Source of the DNA: Planctomycetota bacterium
Lineage (GTDB): Bacteria; Planctomycetota; Phycisphaerae; WQYP01
Length of the DNA: 5,442 nt
Direction of reading: 5' to 3'
NCBI GenBank assembly: GCA_021818565.1
Contig: JAKATV010000267.1
Location: 1-5,442 of the forward strand
Made by a program: the position numbers and the translations under genes. This document shows positions 1 to 5,442 of the stretch, one piece after another; position 1 is the stretch's first letter; each line of letters opens with the position of its first letter. Under the pieces are notes generated by a model. That model did not search any database, was not told the origin of the DNA, and worked only from the letters and a program-made list of their open reading frames with translations.

Positions 1-960
1 CTTCACAATCGCGCACCGGCCATTAACCTTCAGCAGCGTCTTGACGTGCTGCAAAAAATTCAACTGCTTATTCTTGGTCGTGGTCCAGAAGTCCTGCCGC
101 TCATACGCCACATCCTCCTTCTCCAGTTCCCCATCTCCACCCACAATGGCGATGCTGCTTTTCTTCCCAAAGGGTGGATTCGTCAGCACCATGCTGAACC
201 GCTCCCCCGGATCACTGGCCAAACTGTCCACGCCGCTGCGTATCGGGCACGGATCAGCCTCAATGCCGTGCAGCAGCAAATTCATAATGCACAGCCGGGC
301 CGTGGCCGCCACAAGTTCCCACCCTTTTACAAAATTGCGCCGCAAATGCTTTTTCTGATCTGGATCCAGCTTCCGGCCAAAATGTTTCACCACATACTCA
401 TGCCCCGCCAGCAAAAATCCCCCCGTGCCGCACGCCGGGTCACAAACTGTATCATCCGGTTGCGGCTCCATGACATCCACAATCGCCTTGATCAATTCCC
501 GCGGCGTAAAATATTGCCCCGCCCCCTTCGAAATTTCCGCCGCGCTCTTGGCCAGCAGCCCCTCATAAATATCCCCCTTAACATCCGCCTCCATGCTCGA
601 CCATTGCTCCGCGCCGATCAACTCGGTTATCAATCGCTTGAGCGTGGCCGGGTTCTGTATCTCCTGCCGCGCTTTTTTGAATATCTCCCCCAGCATCCCC
701 GACTTGCGGCCCAGTTCCTCCAGCACATGCCGATAATGCACCTCCAGCGCATCGCCATCAAGTTTCAACAGGCTCGGCCAATCCAATCCACGCGGCACCA
801 GCGCCGGCCGGTTATACGGTGGCCGCGTTAACTCATCCGCCATTTTCAGAAAAAGCAGAAACGTGATCTGTTCGGTATACGCCATATAAGATAGCCCGTC
901 ATCCCGCAACACATGCGCAAAATTCCAGGCCTTGTTGACGATCTGTTGTGAATCACTCAT
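1..960 (-). CDS. hsdM: Type I restriction-modification methyltransferase subunit HsdM, 3' end outside window
   Basis: HsdM is the N6-adenine DNA methyltransferase subunit of a type I RM complex. It uses S-adenosylmethionine and methylates the site chosen by HsdS (normally M2S1). The 320 codons present read without interruption from ATG at 960. Residues about 5-125 form the helical HsdM N-terminal domain (DGLSYMAYTEQITFLLFLKM at 21-40). GQYFTPRELI at 148-157 precedes the catalytic domain. DPACGTGGF at 174-182 is methyltransferase motif I, the cofactor-binding loop, and NPPFGKK at 261-267 is catalytic motif IV. NFLQHVKTLLKVNGR near the edge is also typical. The family is usually about 480-520 residues, so roughly one third lies beyond the left edge. 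The start is supported by AAGGAT about 9 nt upstream. The last visible residue, Lys320 after CAIV, is unusual where relatives have a hydrophobic residue, but an edge codon cannot decide whether there is a frameshift. HsdM is the third RM gene of the locus and is separated from hsdS by damaged DNA. Confidence 0.96.
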   Translation of the reverse strand, partial: MSDSQQIVNKAWNFAHVLRDDGLSYMAYTEQITFLLFLKMADELTRPPYNRPALVPRGLDWPSLLKLDGDALEVHYRHVLEELGRKSGMLGEIFKKARQEIQNPATLKRLITELIGAEQWSSMEADVKGDIYEGLLAKSAAEISKGAGQYFTPRELIKAIVDVMEPQPDDTVCDPACGTGGFLLAGHEYVVKHFGRKLDPDQKKHLRRNFVKGWELVAATARLCIMNLLLHGIEADPCPIRSGVDSLASDPGERFSMVLTNPPFGKKSSIAIVGGDGELEKEDVAYERQDFWTTTKNKQLNFLQHVKTLLKVNGRCAIVK

Positions 961-969
961 CGGTCGCTA

Positions 970-974
970 TCCTT
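970..974 (-). promoter_or_regulatory. Shine-Dalgarno site of hsdM
   Basis: On the minus strand AAGGAT lies within an A-rich stretch, and its AGGA core ends 9 nt before the ATG at 960. This fixes the hsdM start, which also matches the usual N-terminus of the family. Confidence 0.6.
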
Positions 975-1007
975 TTTGTACACACTTGTTTATAGCCGGG
1001 TCGCACG

Positions 1008-1035
1008 GGTATAATTAATTCGCCAGTGGACGAAA
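1008..1035 (-). promoter_or_regulatory. Possible weak promoter for hsdM
   Basis: In the 137-bp spacer upstream of hsdM, the minus strand carries TTTCGT (1030-1035) and TATACC (1008-1013) separated by 16 bp, a loose match to sigma70 -35 and -10 boxes. It lies in an AT-rich patch about 50 bp before the ATG. Because hsdM is separated from hsdR-hsdS by over 900 bp of mostly damaged DNA, a promoter of its own would make sense, but the match is poor and could be chance. The rest of the spacer (961-1097) holds nothing else recognisable. Confidence 0.2.
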
Positions 1036-1079
1036 TTCGGCTCCATGCCGTGTGAGCCGCCGATCCGTCGGTGGTTCCT

Positions 1080-1123
1080 ATATCCCTGGTATTTTTTTTA
1101 TACAGTCCGAACCTCAGGGATAT
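1080..1123 (-). repeat. 9-bp inverted repeat around the end of the DUF3800 fragment
   Basis: ATATCCCTG at 1080-1088 is matched by its complement CAGGGATAT at 1115-1123. The 26-nt loop contains a shorter GTAT/ATAC pair (1089-1092 and 1100-1103) around the eight-base T run (A run on the coding strand) at 1092-1099. One arm is coding sequence (the DIPE codons) and the other is downstream of the stop. No T-run follows the stem on the minus strand, so it does not look like an intrinsic terminator. It may mark the point where the gene was broken, or be chance. Confidence 0.35.
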
Positions 1124-1433
1124 CATCTTTGGCGTGGAAAAAAATGGCCGTCTTGCCAGCCTCAGATTTTAGTGATGGAACGCCGGAGAAATAGGGATCA
1201 CCAAGAATCCGCAAGCGGAGTTGGACCAGTCGCTGCTCCAACCCCGCCAGGTCCGCCACATCCAGTACGCCCAGGGCGAAGTGGCTTGAGCACCCCTCCG
1301 TGCCCGCTATAACGCGACCTTTGCGGTCGAACAAGGTTCCGTCACCCGCTTCATCCACGAAATAGTGTTTCGCCGTCTGCGGGTCCCCCTCGGTCAAGAT
1401 GTCCTCGGTCGGCTTGATATCGGCCTCCGTCAA
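1098..1433 (-). CDS. DUF3800-type protein, N-terminal half only (probable pseudogene)
   Basis: The 111-residue product resembles the N-terminal half of DUF3800 proteins, a family often found beside RM and other defence genes; its biochemical role is not settled. Family marks are YFVDEAGDGTLFD at 24-36, with the acidic cluster D27, E28 and D31, then GCSSHFALGVLDV at 47-59, the DPYFSGVPS stretch at 79-87, and FHAKDDIPEVR at 99-109. Full proteins are about 230-270 residues. Here the frame ends in TAA right after EVRTV, beside a run of eight A on the coding strand, and the C-terminal half with the remaining conserved acidic residues is absent. The start is also weak: the only candidate before an in-frame stop at 1464-1466 is TTG at 1433, with no clear ribosome binding site. 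Sampled GC is about 59%, like the hsdS fragment and above hsdR and hsdM. It probably was an accessory gene of this RM operon that has lost its 3' half. A short stand-alone protein cannot be excluded. Confidence 0.7.
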   Translation of the reverse strand: MTEADIKPTEDILTEGDPQTAKHYFVDEAGDGTLFDRKGRVIAGTEGCSSHFALGVLDVADLAGLEQRLVQLRLRILGDPYFSGVPSLKSEAGKTAIFFHAKDDIPEVRTV

Positions 1434-1662
1434 TGACTTAAATGCATCACCATGGCCGGAAAATTATGACCGAAGTGGCCAAAAAATTCGACCAACGAAC
1501 GCAATGCCTGCTTTATTTTCTGGGCACAGCGCGCCGCCTAACTCATCCGGGCAACCCTCCTGGTGGCCACTCTCCCGGATTCCACTTGCAGTGCCTACCC
1601 CAACGATTCCCCACCGCCCATTTTCCCATCCCAATGCGCACCCCATTGGCAAGATGCCCCGT

Positions 1663-1708
1663 AATCTGTAATCTTCCCCGCCCTAATCTGGCCAATCTGC
1701 GAAATCTG
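1663..1708. repeat. Degenerate AATCTG short repeats, period 9 in part
   Basis: On the plus strand AATCTG occurs at 1663-1668, 1685-1690, 1694-1699 and 1703-1708, with a partial AATCT at 1670-1674. The last three copies are spaced exactly 9 nt apart (TAATCTGGC, CAATCTGCG, AAATCTGTG). They lie in DNA without a gene. The role is unknown; such simple repeats can arise by replication slippage or belong to a family dispersed through the genome. Confidence 0.5.
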
Positions 1709-1781
1709 TGGACAACAAAACGCCGCCCCCCCCGGTGGCTCCAGTTGTTCGTCGATCGTCCTTCGTTGCCACAATGGTCCA

Positions 1782-1804
1782 TGATCCGTGCCCCGTGATC
1801 CGTG
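1782..1804. repeat. Direct repeat TGATCCGTG, two copies 14 nt apart
   Basis: TGATCCGTG is present at 1782-1790 and again, identical, at 1796-1804, with CCCCG between the copies. A related GGTCCATG lies just upstream. This is part of the same repeat-rich, gene-free stretch as the AATCTG units. Confidence 0.45.
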
Positions 1805-1823
1805 AAAACCATCCCCCAAACAG

Positions 1824-1859
1824 CCGCCGGCTCGCCGGCGGTTCCCGCCGCAGGGAACC
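1824..1859. repeat. Two abutting perfect hairpins (REP-like palindromic element)
   Basis: CCGCCGG-CTCG-CCGGCGG (1824-1841) is a perfect 7-bp stem with a 4-nt loop. It is followed at once by GGTTCCC-GCCGCA-GGGAACC (1840-1859), a perfect 7-bp stem with a 6-nt loop. The two stems share bases 1840-1841. No T-run follows on either strand, so this is not a standard intrinsic terminator. Paired GC-rich palindromes in intergenic DNA are the hallmark of REP/BIME-type repeats, but copies elsewhere in the genome cannot be seen from here. It would fold strongly in any transcript running from hsdR to hsdM and could weaken expression of downstream genes. Confidence 0.55.
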
Positions 1860-1946
1860 ACAGTAGCTCTCTGAATTCCCGGATATAGGAGTGTGAATAT
1901 TCCCACATCGCACGATTTGTTACCCGCAAATTCCGGCGCAATTCCC

Positions 1947-2432
1947 TCAACGCAAATTACCTTCCTGCAGCCCGTTAGAACATGCGTATCGCCACATAGC
2001 CTGCCCCGCGCTCCCGGTCATATTGCGTCGCCCCAGCCGACGGATCGCTTCCCGGGAGAGGAAGTACGCGACCCATCGCTCGAGAGGGGCCGGCCCAGCC
2101 CGGACGACGTGAAATTCCGTAGAACCATATCCAACCGTCGCCCGAAGCGCCGGCACAATCGCCACTTTGCCGTTTTCCATGCAGGGCGTGATTTTGGCGA
2201 ATACTATGTCACCCGCCTGAAATTGGGTGAAACCCCGCCGGACCTCCTCGAACGGTCTAGCGTGGAACTGCCCAACGCCGCCGAAATTCTCCCGCACGGC
2301 CCTCATCGGTAGAAAGTCGACGAGGGTACCTACCGAAATATCGAAACGCGCGGCCTTCGGGTTTATCTCGGCTGCTCTCAACAGCGGAGTTGAAACCCAG
2401 CCCGGCGGGATGGCATGCTCCGCTATTCTCAT
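1947..2432 (-). CDS. hsdS: Type I RM specificity subunit HsdS, first target-recognition domain only (truncated)
   Basis: HsdS recognises the bipartite DNA site and joins HsdM and HsdR. A full subunit is about 400-450 residues with two target-recognition domains (TRDs) separated by conserved helical spacers. This product has 161 residues. IPPGWVSTPLLRAAEINPK at 8-26 is the standard HsdS opening, followed by VDFLPMRAV (38-46), GDIVFAKITPCMENGK (74-89), GYGSTEFHVVR (101-111) and RRNMTGSAGQ (135-144), a classic end of TRD1. After Gln144 the expected proline-rich 'VP...LPPLAEQ' segment is missing; 17 unrelated residues follow to TGA, and no other frame restores the family. TRD2 and both helical spacers are therefore lost, so assembly with HsdM is unlikely. 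Its ATG overlaps the hsdR stop (ATGA), which indicates coupled translation. Sampled GC is about 60% against 51% in hsdR, suggesting a different origin. The fragment could also serve as a donor of recognition sequence for recombination. Confidence 0.85.
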   Translation of the reverse strand: MRIAEHAIPPGWVSTPLLRAAEINPKAARFDISVGTLVDFLPMRAVRENFGGVGQFHARPFEEVRRGFTQFQAGDIVFAKITPCMENGKVAIVPALRATVGYGSTEFHVVRAGPAPLERWVAYFLSREAIRRLGRRNMTGSAGQAMWRYACSNGLQEGNLR

Positions 2433-5221
2433 GCCACCAACCTCCCATTCAACTCTTCCAGCAGCGCCGGCAGCGTATCACCGAATAGCTCATACGCTCT
2501 CCCCATGCCGCCAAGCTGATTGAACGGAATTTCCTGCAAATCTTCCTGCTCAATGGCCAGCGAATTGGCAATATGATCCTTAATTGCATCGAGCCAGCGG
2601 CGCTGTTCCGCAGTAAATGCTGCTCCCGCCGCTTCCTTCTCCACCATCCATTGGCCGTACCGCTCCTCCACCACCGTGGCAATCGGCACCAAGGGTGAAT
2701 CCGGTGTGATGGCGTGTTTCACCAGCGCAATAAGATCCACCAGATGTCGGCCGGCGCCTCGTACTTTTTGCGGTTCCACCGCCTGATAGGCCTGCCAGAG
2801 CCGCTCCACGGTTTCCGGCTTTCTGGGGTCTACAAAAAAGGGTGCTGCCGTCAGCTTTTGGGCCAATTCCCGCACCTGCCGATACCGCAATCCCAGCCGA
2901 TACGGTCGGCTGTACAGCACACGGATGGCTTCAATTTCATCTTTATTGGTTTGAATAAACTCCATGAAGCTCTTTATAACAGATTGTGCCTTTTCCAGTG
3001 CCGCGGCATCAAAGCCCGCCCGCACTAGCGAATCCTGATTGATTTCATCAATAATCTGATCGTTCTGCGTTTTAACCCGCATAATGGCGTCCCGCAATTT
3101 AGGATTGTGAAACGGCTTTAGCGCCGCCGCCATGGTCTGCTGCTCCATGGCCGTTATCTGGATTTCCGTCGGCTCGGTATCCGTCGGCAGGCTGAACTTT
3201 TCAATGGCCAAGGCAGTGAGTTTATCCGGCTCAATACTTCCCAGCAGATCGCCGGCCAAATCGGCGGGGGTTTTCCCGCCGGATTCCGCGGCAATCTGCC
3301 CCCGCTGGCTTTCATCGAGTTGCCGATCCAGGCGGATCAACCGCGCCGCCAGTGTGGAAACCACATCCACATCCACCACGCCCGCCGCCACCGTATTAAG
3401 AATTTTATGAAACGCCACCGACGGCTTGCGATCCAGCGGCTGGGAGAAAGCCTTATCGCTTTCCGTAACACCCACCGCATCCACAATAACAAAATGCGTC
3501 TTGCCCTTCGCATCCGGCGTCACGCCGCGTAAATCATCGGACGGAATGACCCGGCAGCCGCGCCCCTTCATCTGTTCAAAATAACCGGCGGAATTGATGT
3601 TCCGCATAAACAGCAGACATTCCAGCGGCTTTACATCCGTGCCGGTGGCAATCATATCCACCGTAACCGCAATGCGCGGGTTAAAAGAATTGCGAAACTC
3701 AGCCAGCAGGTCTTCGGGCTTTCGGCCCGTGGTTTTGCTGGTGATCTTCTGGCAGAAATCATTGCCTTTCCCAAACACTTCCCGCGCAATGCGGGTAATG
3801 TCATCAGCATGTAAATCATTCTTGGCAAAGATCAGCGTTTTGGGCACATCCGTGCGCAGCGGAAAAATCCGCGGCAAACAATCGCGGAACGTGGAGAGCA
3901 CCAGACGTATCTGGCTTTCGCTCACAACGTCCCGATCCAACTGATTACCCGTATAAATCAGATCATTATCCAGCTGCGCAAAACGTTTCTGCCGTGTGCT
4001 GCGATCACGGCGCGGCACAAAATAATCTGGAAGCCTGGCCAATTTCGCGCCGTCCCTGGTTATCTGCGTTTCAATGCGGAATACCTCGTAGCCCACATTC
4101 ACGCCGTCAATCACGGCTTTTTCATGGGTATATTCCTGCACCAGATTGCCATCAAAAAAGCCGATCGTCTGTTTGCTCGGCGTTGCCGTCAGGCCGATCA
4201 GGAACGCGTCAAAATATTCCAGCACCTGCCGCCAGAGGTTGTAAATGCTCCGGTGACATTCATCAATGATAATAAAATCAAATGTTTCAATGGGTATTAT
4301 GGCGTTATAAACCACCGGCAACGGCCCGGACGCCAGCGCATTGGCCCACTCAAATTGGGAAATTTCCTCCGCCGATTCGTCAAATTCCGGCTCCCCCTTG
4401 AGAATGGAATAAAGCCGCTGAATCGTGGTAATGCAAACCTTGCAGGATGGATCGATGGCATTGTTTTTCAGGCGCTGGACATTAAATTCTTCCGTGAATT
4501 TATAAGGTGTGCCGGAGCTAACAAACTGCTGGAATTCCGCCAGCGTCTGCCGCCCCAGATTATTGCGATCCACCAGAAATAAAATCCGCTTCGCCTGCGC
4601 AAATTTAATCAGCCGATAGACCAGATTGCACGCAGTGAATGTTTTACCTGATCCGGTGGCCATCTGAATTAACGCCCGCGGATGATTATCCGCCAGTGAC
4701 TTTTCCAGATTCGCAATCGCATCCACCTGCACCCGCCACAGCCGCCCAGGGTCCAGCGGTGGCAAGTGCTGTAATGCTGCCCTCACTTGGTTGTTCAACT
4801 CCGCCAAGCGGATAAGTTCCGCCGGGCGGTGGAAAGAAAATACCTCCCGGCTGCATGGCTGCGGATCAAGATTATTCGTAAACCGAGTCAGGATACCCGT
4901 GGACTCATAAGCAAACGGCAGGGGCAGCCGCCAGGCCGGAAAGTTTTCCGGCAGGCCGCTGGTGTATTTGGCGGACTGTGTTTCCACCCCCACCAGCGTG
5001 TGGTTTTCCGGCTTCGCCTCAACGATTCCAATGGCCTTCCCATCCGCATACAGCAGATAATCCGCAAAACCCGTCTGCAACGGAAATTCCCGAATCGCCA
5101 CACCCACACCGGCGGAAATATTCATCTGCGCATAGTCCTGAACCACCCACCCGCACTGCGCCAACATTCGGTCAATGCGCTCCCGAGCAATCTGTTCTGG
5201 ACTTCCCGGCATTGAAACCAT
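2429..5221 (-). CDS. hsdR: Type I restriction enzyme subunit HsdR (DNA translocase/endonuclease)
   Basis: HsdR is the motor and nuclease subunit. Bound to M2S1, it uses ATP to pull in unmethylated DNA and cuts it far from the site. The 930-residue product looks complete. The N-terminal PD-(D/E)XK nuclease domain shows D54 (GFADYLL) and E68-A-K70 (GIVEAKP). The superfamily 2 motor follows: Walker A ATGSGKT at 188-194, DECH at 320-323 (motif II), LTATP at 344-348 (motif III), KTLIFAKNDLHADDI from 461 (motif IV region), DMIATGTDVKPLECLLFMR at 522-540 (motif V) and QMKGRGCR at 550-557 (motif VI). Residues about 690-925 fit the EcoEI-type C-terminal domain that contacts the methyltransferase. No motif is missing. 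The start is ATG 5221 or Met4 at 5212: an AAGG is 3 nt from the first (short) and 12 nt from the second (long). The gene overlaps hsdS by 4 bp. A functional HsdS is needed for activity, and none is visible here. Confidence 0.97.
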   Translation of the reverse strand: MVSMPGSPEQIARERIDRMLAQCGWVVQDYAQMNISAGVGVAIREFPLQTGFADYLLYADGKAIGIVEAKPENHTLVGVETQSAKYTSGLPENFPAWRLPLPFAYESTGILTRFTNNLDPQPCSREVFSFHRPAELIRLAELNNQVRAALQHLPPLDPGRLWRVQVDAIANLEKSLADNHPRALIQMATGSGKTFTACNLVYRLIKFAQAKRILFLVDRNNLGRQTLAEFQQFVSSGTPYKFTEEFNVQRLKNNAIDPSCKVCITTIQRLYSILKGEPEFDESAEEISQFEWANALASGPLPVVYNAIIPIETFDFIIIDECHRSIYNLWRQVLEYFDAFLIGLTATPSKQTIGFFDGNLVQEYTHEKAVIDGVNVGYEVFRIETQITRDGAKLARLPDYFVPRRDRSTRQKRFAQLDNDLIYTGNQLDRDVVSESQIRLVLSTFRDCLPRIFPLRTDVPKTLIFAKNDLHADDITRIAREVFGKGNDFCQKITSKTTGRKPEDLLAEFRNSFNPRIAVTVDMIATGTDVKPLECLLFMRNINSAGYFEQMKGRGCRVIPSDDLRGVTPDAKGKTHFVIVDAVGVTESDKAFSQPLDRKPSVAFHKILNTVAAGVVDVDVVSTLAARLIRLDRQLDESQRGQIAAESGGKTPADLAGDLLGSIEPDKLTALAIEKFSLPTDTEPTEIQITAMEQQTMAAALKPFHNPKLRDAIMRVKTQNDQIIDEINQDSLVRAGFDAAALEKAQSVIKSFMEFIQTNKDEIEAIRVLYSRPYRLGLRYRQVRELAQKLTAAPFFVDPRKPETVERLWQAYQAVEPQKVRGAGRHLVDLIALVKHAITPDSPLVPIATVVEERYGQWMVEKEAAGAAFTAEQRRWLDAIKDHIANSLAIEQEDLQEIPFNQLGGMGRAYELFGDTLPALLEELNGRLVA
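2441..2446 (-). promoter_or_regulatory. Shine-Dalgarno site of hsdS inside the end of hsdR
   Basis: GGGAGG on the minus strand ends 8 nt before the hsdS ATG at 2432. It lies within the last codons of hsdR. Together with the ATGA stop/start overlap it confirms the hsdS start and shows that hsdR and hsdS are translated from one message. Confidence 0.75.
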
Positions 5222-5259
5222 ACGCCTTGAATACGAAAACCTGCACCTTTAGCCCCAAA

Positions 5260-5289
5260 ATAATACTCGATCCCCGCCCAACATGTCAC
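5260..5289 (-). promoter_or_regulatory. Candidate sigma70-type promoter of hsdR
   Basis: On the minus strand GTGACA (5284-5289) matches the -35 consensus TTGACA at five of six positions. TATTAT (5260-5265) is a fair -10 box, and the spacer is 18 bp. The predicted transcript would start near 5253, about 30 nt before the hsdR ATG, which leaves room for a short leader. It would drive hsdR and the coupled hsdS. This rests on sequence only. Confidence 0.4.
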
Positions 5290-5355
5290 ATACCGCGCCC
5301 ATTGCCGCCAGCCGCATTTGCTCTACTGCTCAACTCTCTCCTGATCAACTGCTCT

Positions 5356-5372
5356 GCGGCGAAAGCCGCCGC
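5356..5372. repeat. Short GC-rich hairpin upstream of hsdR
   Basis: On the minus strand GCGGCG-GCTTT-CGCCGC forms a perfect 6-bp stem with a 5-nt loop. An alternative fold is a 5-bp stem with a GAAA loop on the plus strand. No T-run follows on either strand, so a terminator is unlikely. It is similar in character to the hairpins at 1824-1859 but not a copy of them. Confidence 0.35.
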
Positions 5373-5389
5373 CCCACCAAACCTACTGA

Positions 5390-5427
5390 CCAATACTGAA
5401 CCTGCTACCAAATACTGCCCAATACTG
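5390..5427. repeat. Cluster of CCAATACTG short direct repeats
   Basis: On the plus strand CCAATACTG occurs at 5390-5398 and 5419-5427, with CCAAATACTG at 5408-5417 between them. A degraded relative (CCAAACCTACTG) precedes the cluster. It lies about 170-205 bp upstream of the hsdR start, outside the candidate promoter. It could be a repeated protein-binding site or simple slippage DNA. Confidence 0.45.
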
Positions 5428-5442
5428 TAAAAGACACTTCTA

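Larger units (their letters stand above)
1434..1946. other. Gene-free mosaic between the hsdS and DUF3800 fragments
   Basis: This 513-bp stretch should hold the second half of hsdS but does not. All three minus-strand frames were read. They contain open stretches of up to about 135 codons, rich in Arg, Gly and Trp, but none shows the second recognition domain or the conserved HsdS helices (LPPLAEQ-type segments). What is visible is a set of AATCTG repeats (1663-1708), an eight-C run (1726-1733), a 9-nt direct repeat (1782-1804) and two adjacent hairpins (1824-1859). I infer intergenic-type DNA, possibly mobile repeat sequence, that replaced or invaded the middle of the operon. Confidence 0.6.
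5222..5442. other. Upstream region of hsdR without a gene
   Basis: No gene is recognisable between the hsdR start and the right edge on either strand; the open frames crossing it are short or are shadows of hsdR. The stretch holds the candidate hsdR promoter (5260-5289), a short GC-rich hairpin (5356-5372) and a cluster of CCAATACTG repeats (5390-5427). Any gene upstream of hsdR lies outside the window. Confidence 0.55.

Noticed and set aside
46..831. Long plus-strand open frame of 261 codons
   Set aside because: It lies opposite hsdM, whose methyltransferase motifs are unmistakable; the plus-strand product is a low-complexity Arg/Pro/His/Gln-rich shadow.
961..1100. Frame continuing past the DUF3800 stop if a frameshift at the A8 tract is assumed
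   Set aside because: The shifted frame is open (YKKNTRDIGTT...) but has no visible DUF3800 features, so a simple frameshift does not restore the gene.
1430..1453. Seven-codon ORF (MVMHLSH) overlapping the TTG start of the DUF3800 fragment, as a leader peptide
   Set aside because: It is too short to judge, has no clear ribosome binding site, and sits beside an apparently broken gene.
1726..1733. C8 homopolymer as a phase-variation switch
   Set aside because: It is not inside a recognisable reading frame or promoter, so changes in its length would have no evident effect.
1824..1859. Hairpins as an intrinsic transcription terminator
   Set aside because: Neither strand has a T-run after the stems, so the canonical terminator form is not met.
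1076..1890. Ten-base inverted match GGATATAGGA between 1076-1085 and 1881-1890
   Set aside because: Many 10-mer matches are expected by chance in a 5.4-kb window; no flanking similarity extends it.
1543..1950. Minus-strand open frame of 135 codons directly downstream of the hsdS fragment, as a possible HsdS C-terminal half
   Set aside because: Its translation shows no HsdS features, starts with TTG, overlaps other open frames of similar quality and runs through hairpins and simple repeats.

Overview
The window is one type I restriction-modification (RM) locus. Every gene that can be supported lies on the minus strand, so the locus reads from right to left. Order of transcription: a 221-bp upstream region (5222-5442), an intact hsdR (2429-5221), hsdS reduced to its first target-recognition domain (1947-2432), about 510 bp with no recognisable gene but several short repeats and hairpins (1434-1946), the N-terminal half of a DUF3800-type gene (1098-1433), a 137-bp spacer, and the first 320 codons of hsdM, which runs off the left edge (1-960).

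HsdR is the ATP-driven translocase and nuclease, HsdM the N6-adenine methyltransferase, and HsdS the subunit that recognises DNA and joins the others. HsdR and HsdM keep their diagnostic motifs. HsdS does not look functional: its similarity to the family stops just after the end of the first recognition domain, and the conserved helical spacers and second recognition domain appear in none of the three minus-strand frames downstream. The DUF3800 gene between hsdS and hsdM is cut in a similar way. The simplest reading is a type I RM locus whose middle was damaged by deletion or recombination. It may now be inactive, or it may depend on an HsdS made elsewhere in the genome.

The organism cannot be named from this sequence. 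Sampled base composition is about 51% GC in hsdR, 55% in hsdM, and 59-60% in the hsdS and DUF3800 fragments. The protein style, good Shine-Dalgarno sites and sigma70-like promoter candidate fit a free-living Gram-negative bacterium. The hairpin- and repeat-rich intergenic DNA recalls PVC-group genomes (Verrucomicrobiota and relatives), but that is a weak impression. I saw no RNA gene, CRISPR array, transposase or convincing terminator, and no plus-strand gene. I found no convincing new system; the points of interest are the broken hsdS, the embedded DUF3800 remnant and the repeat mosaic between them.
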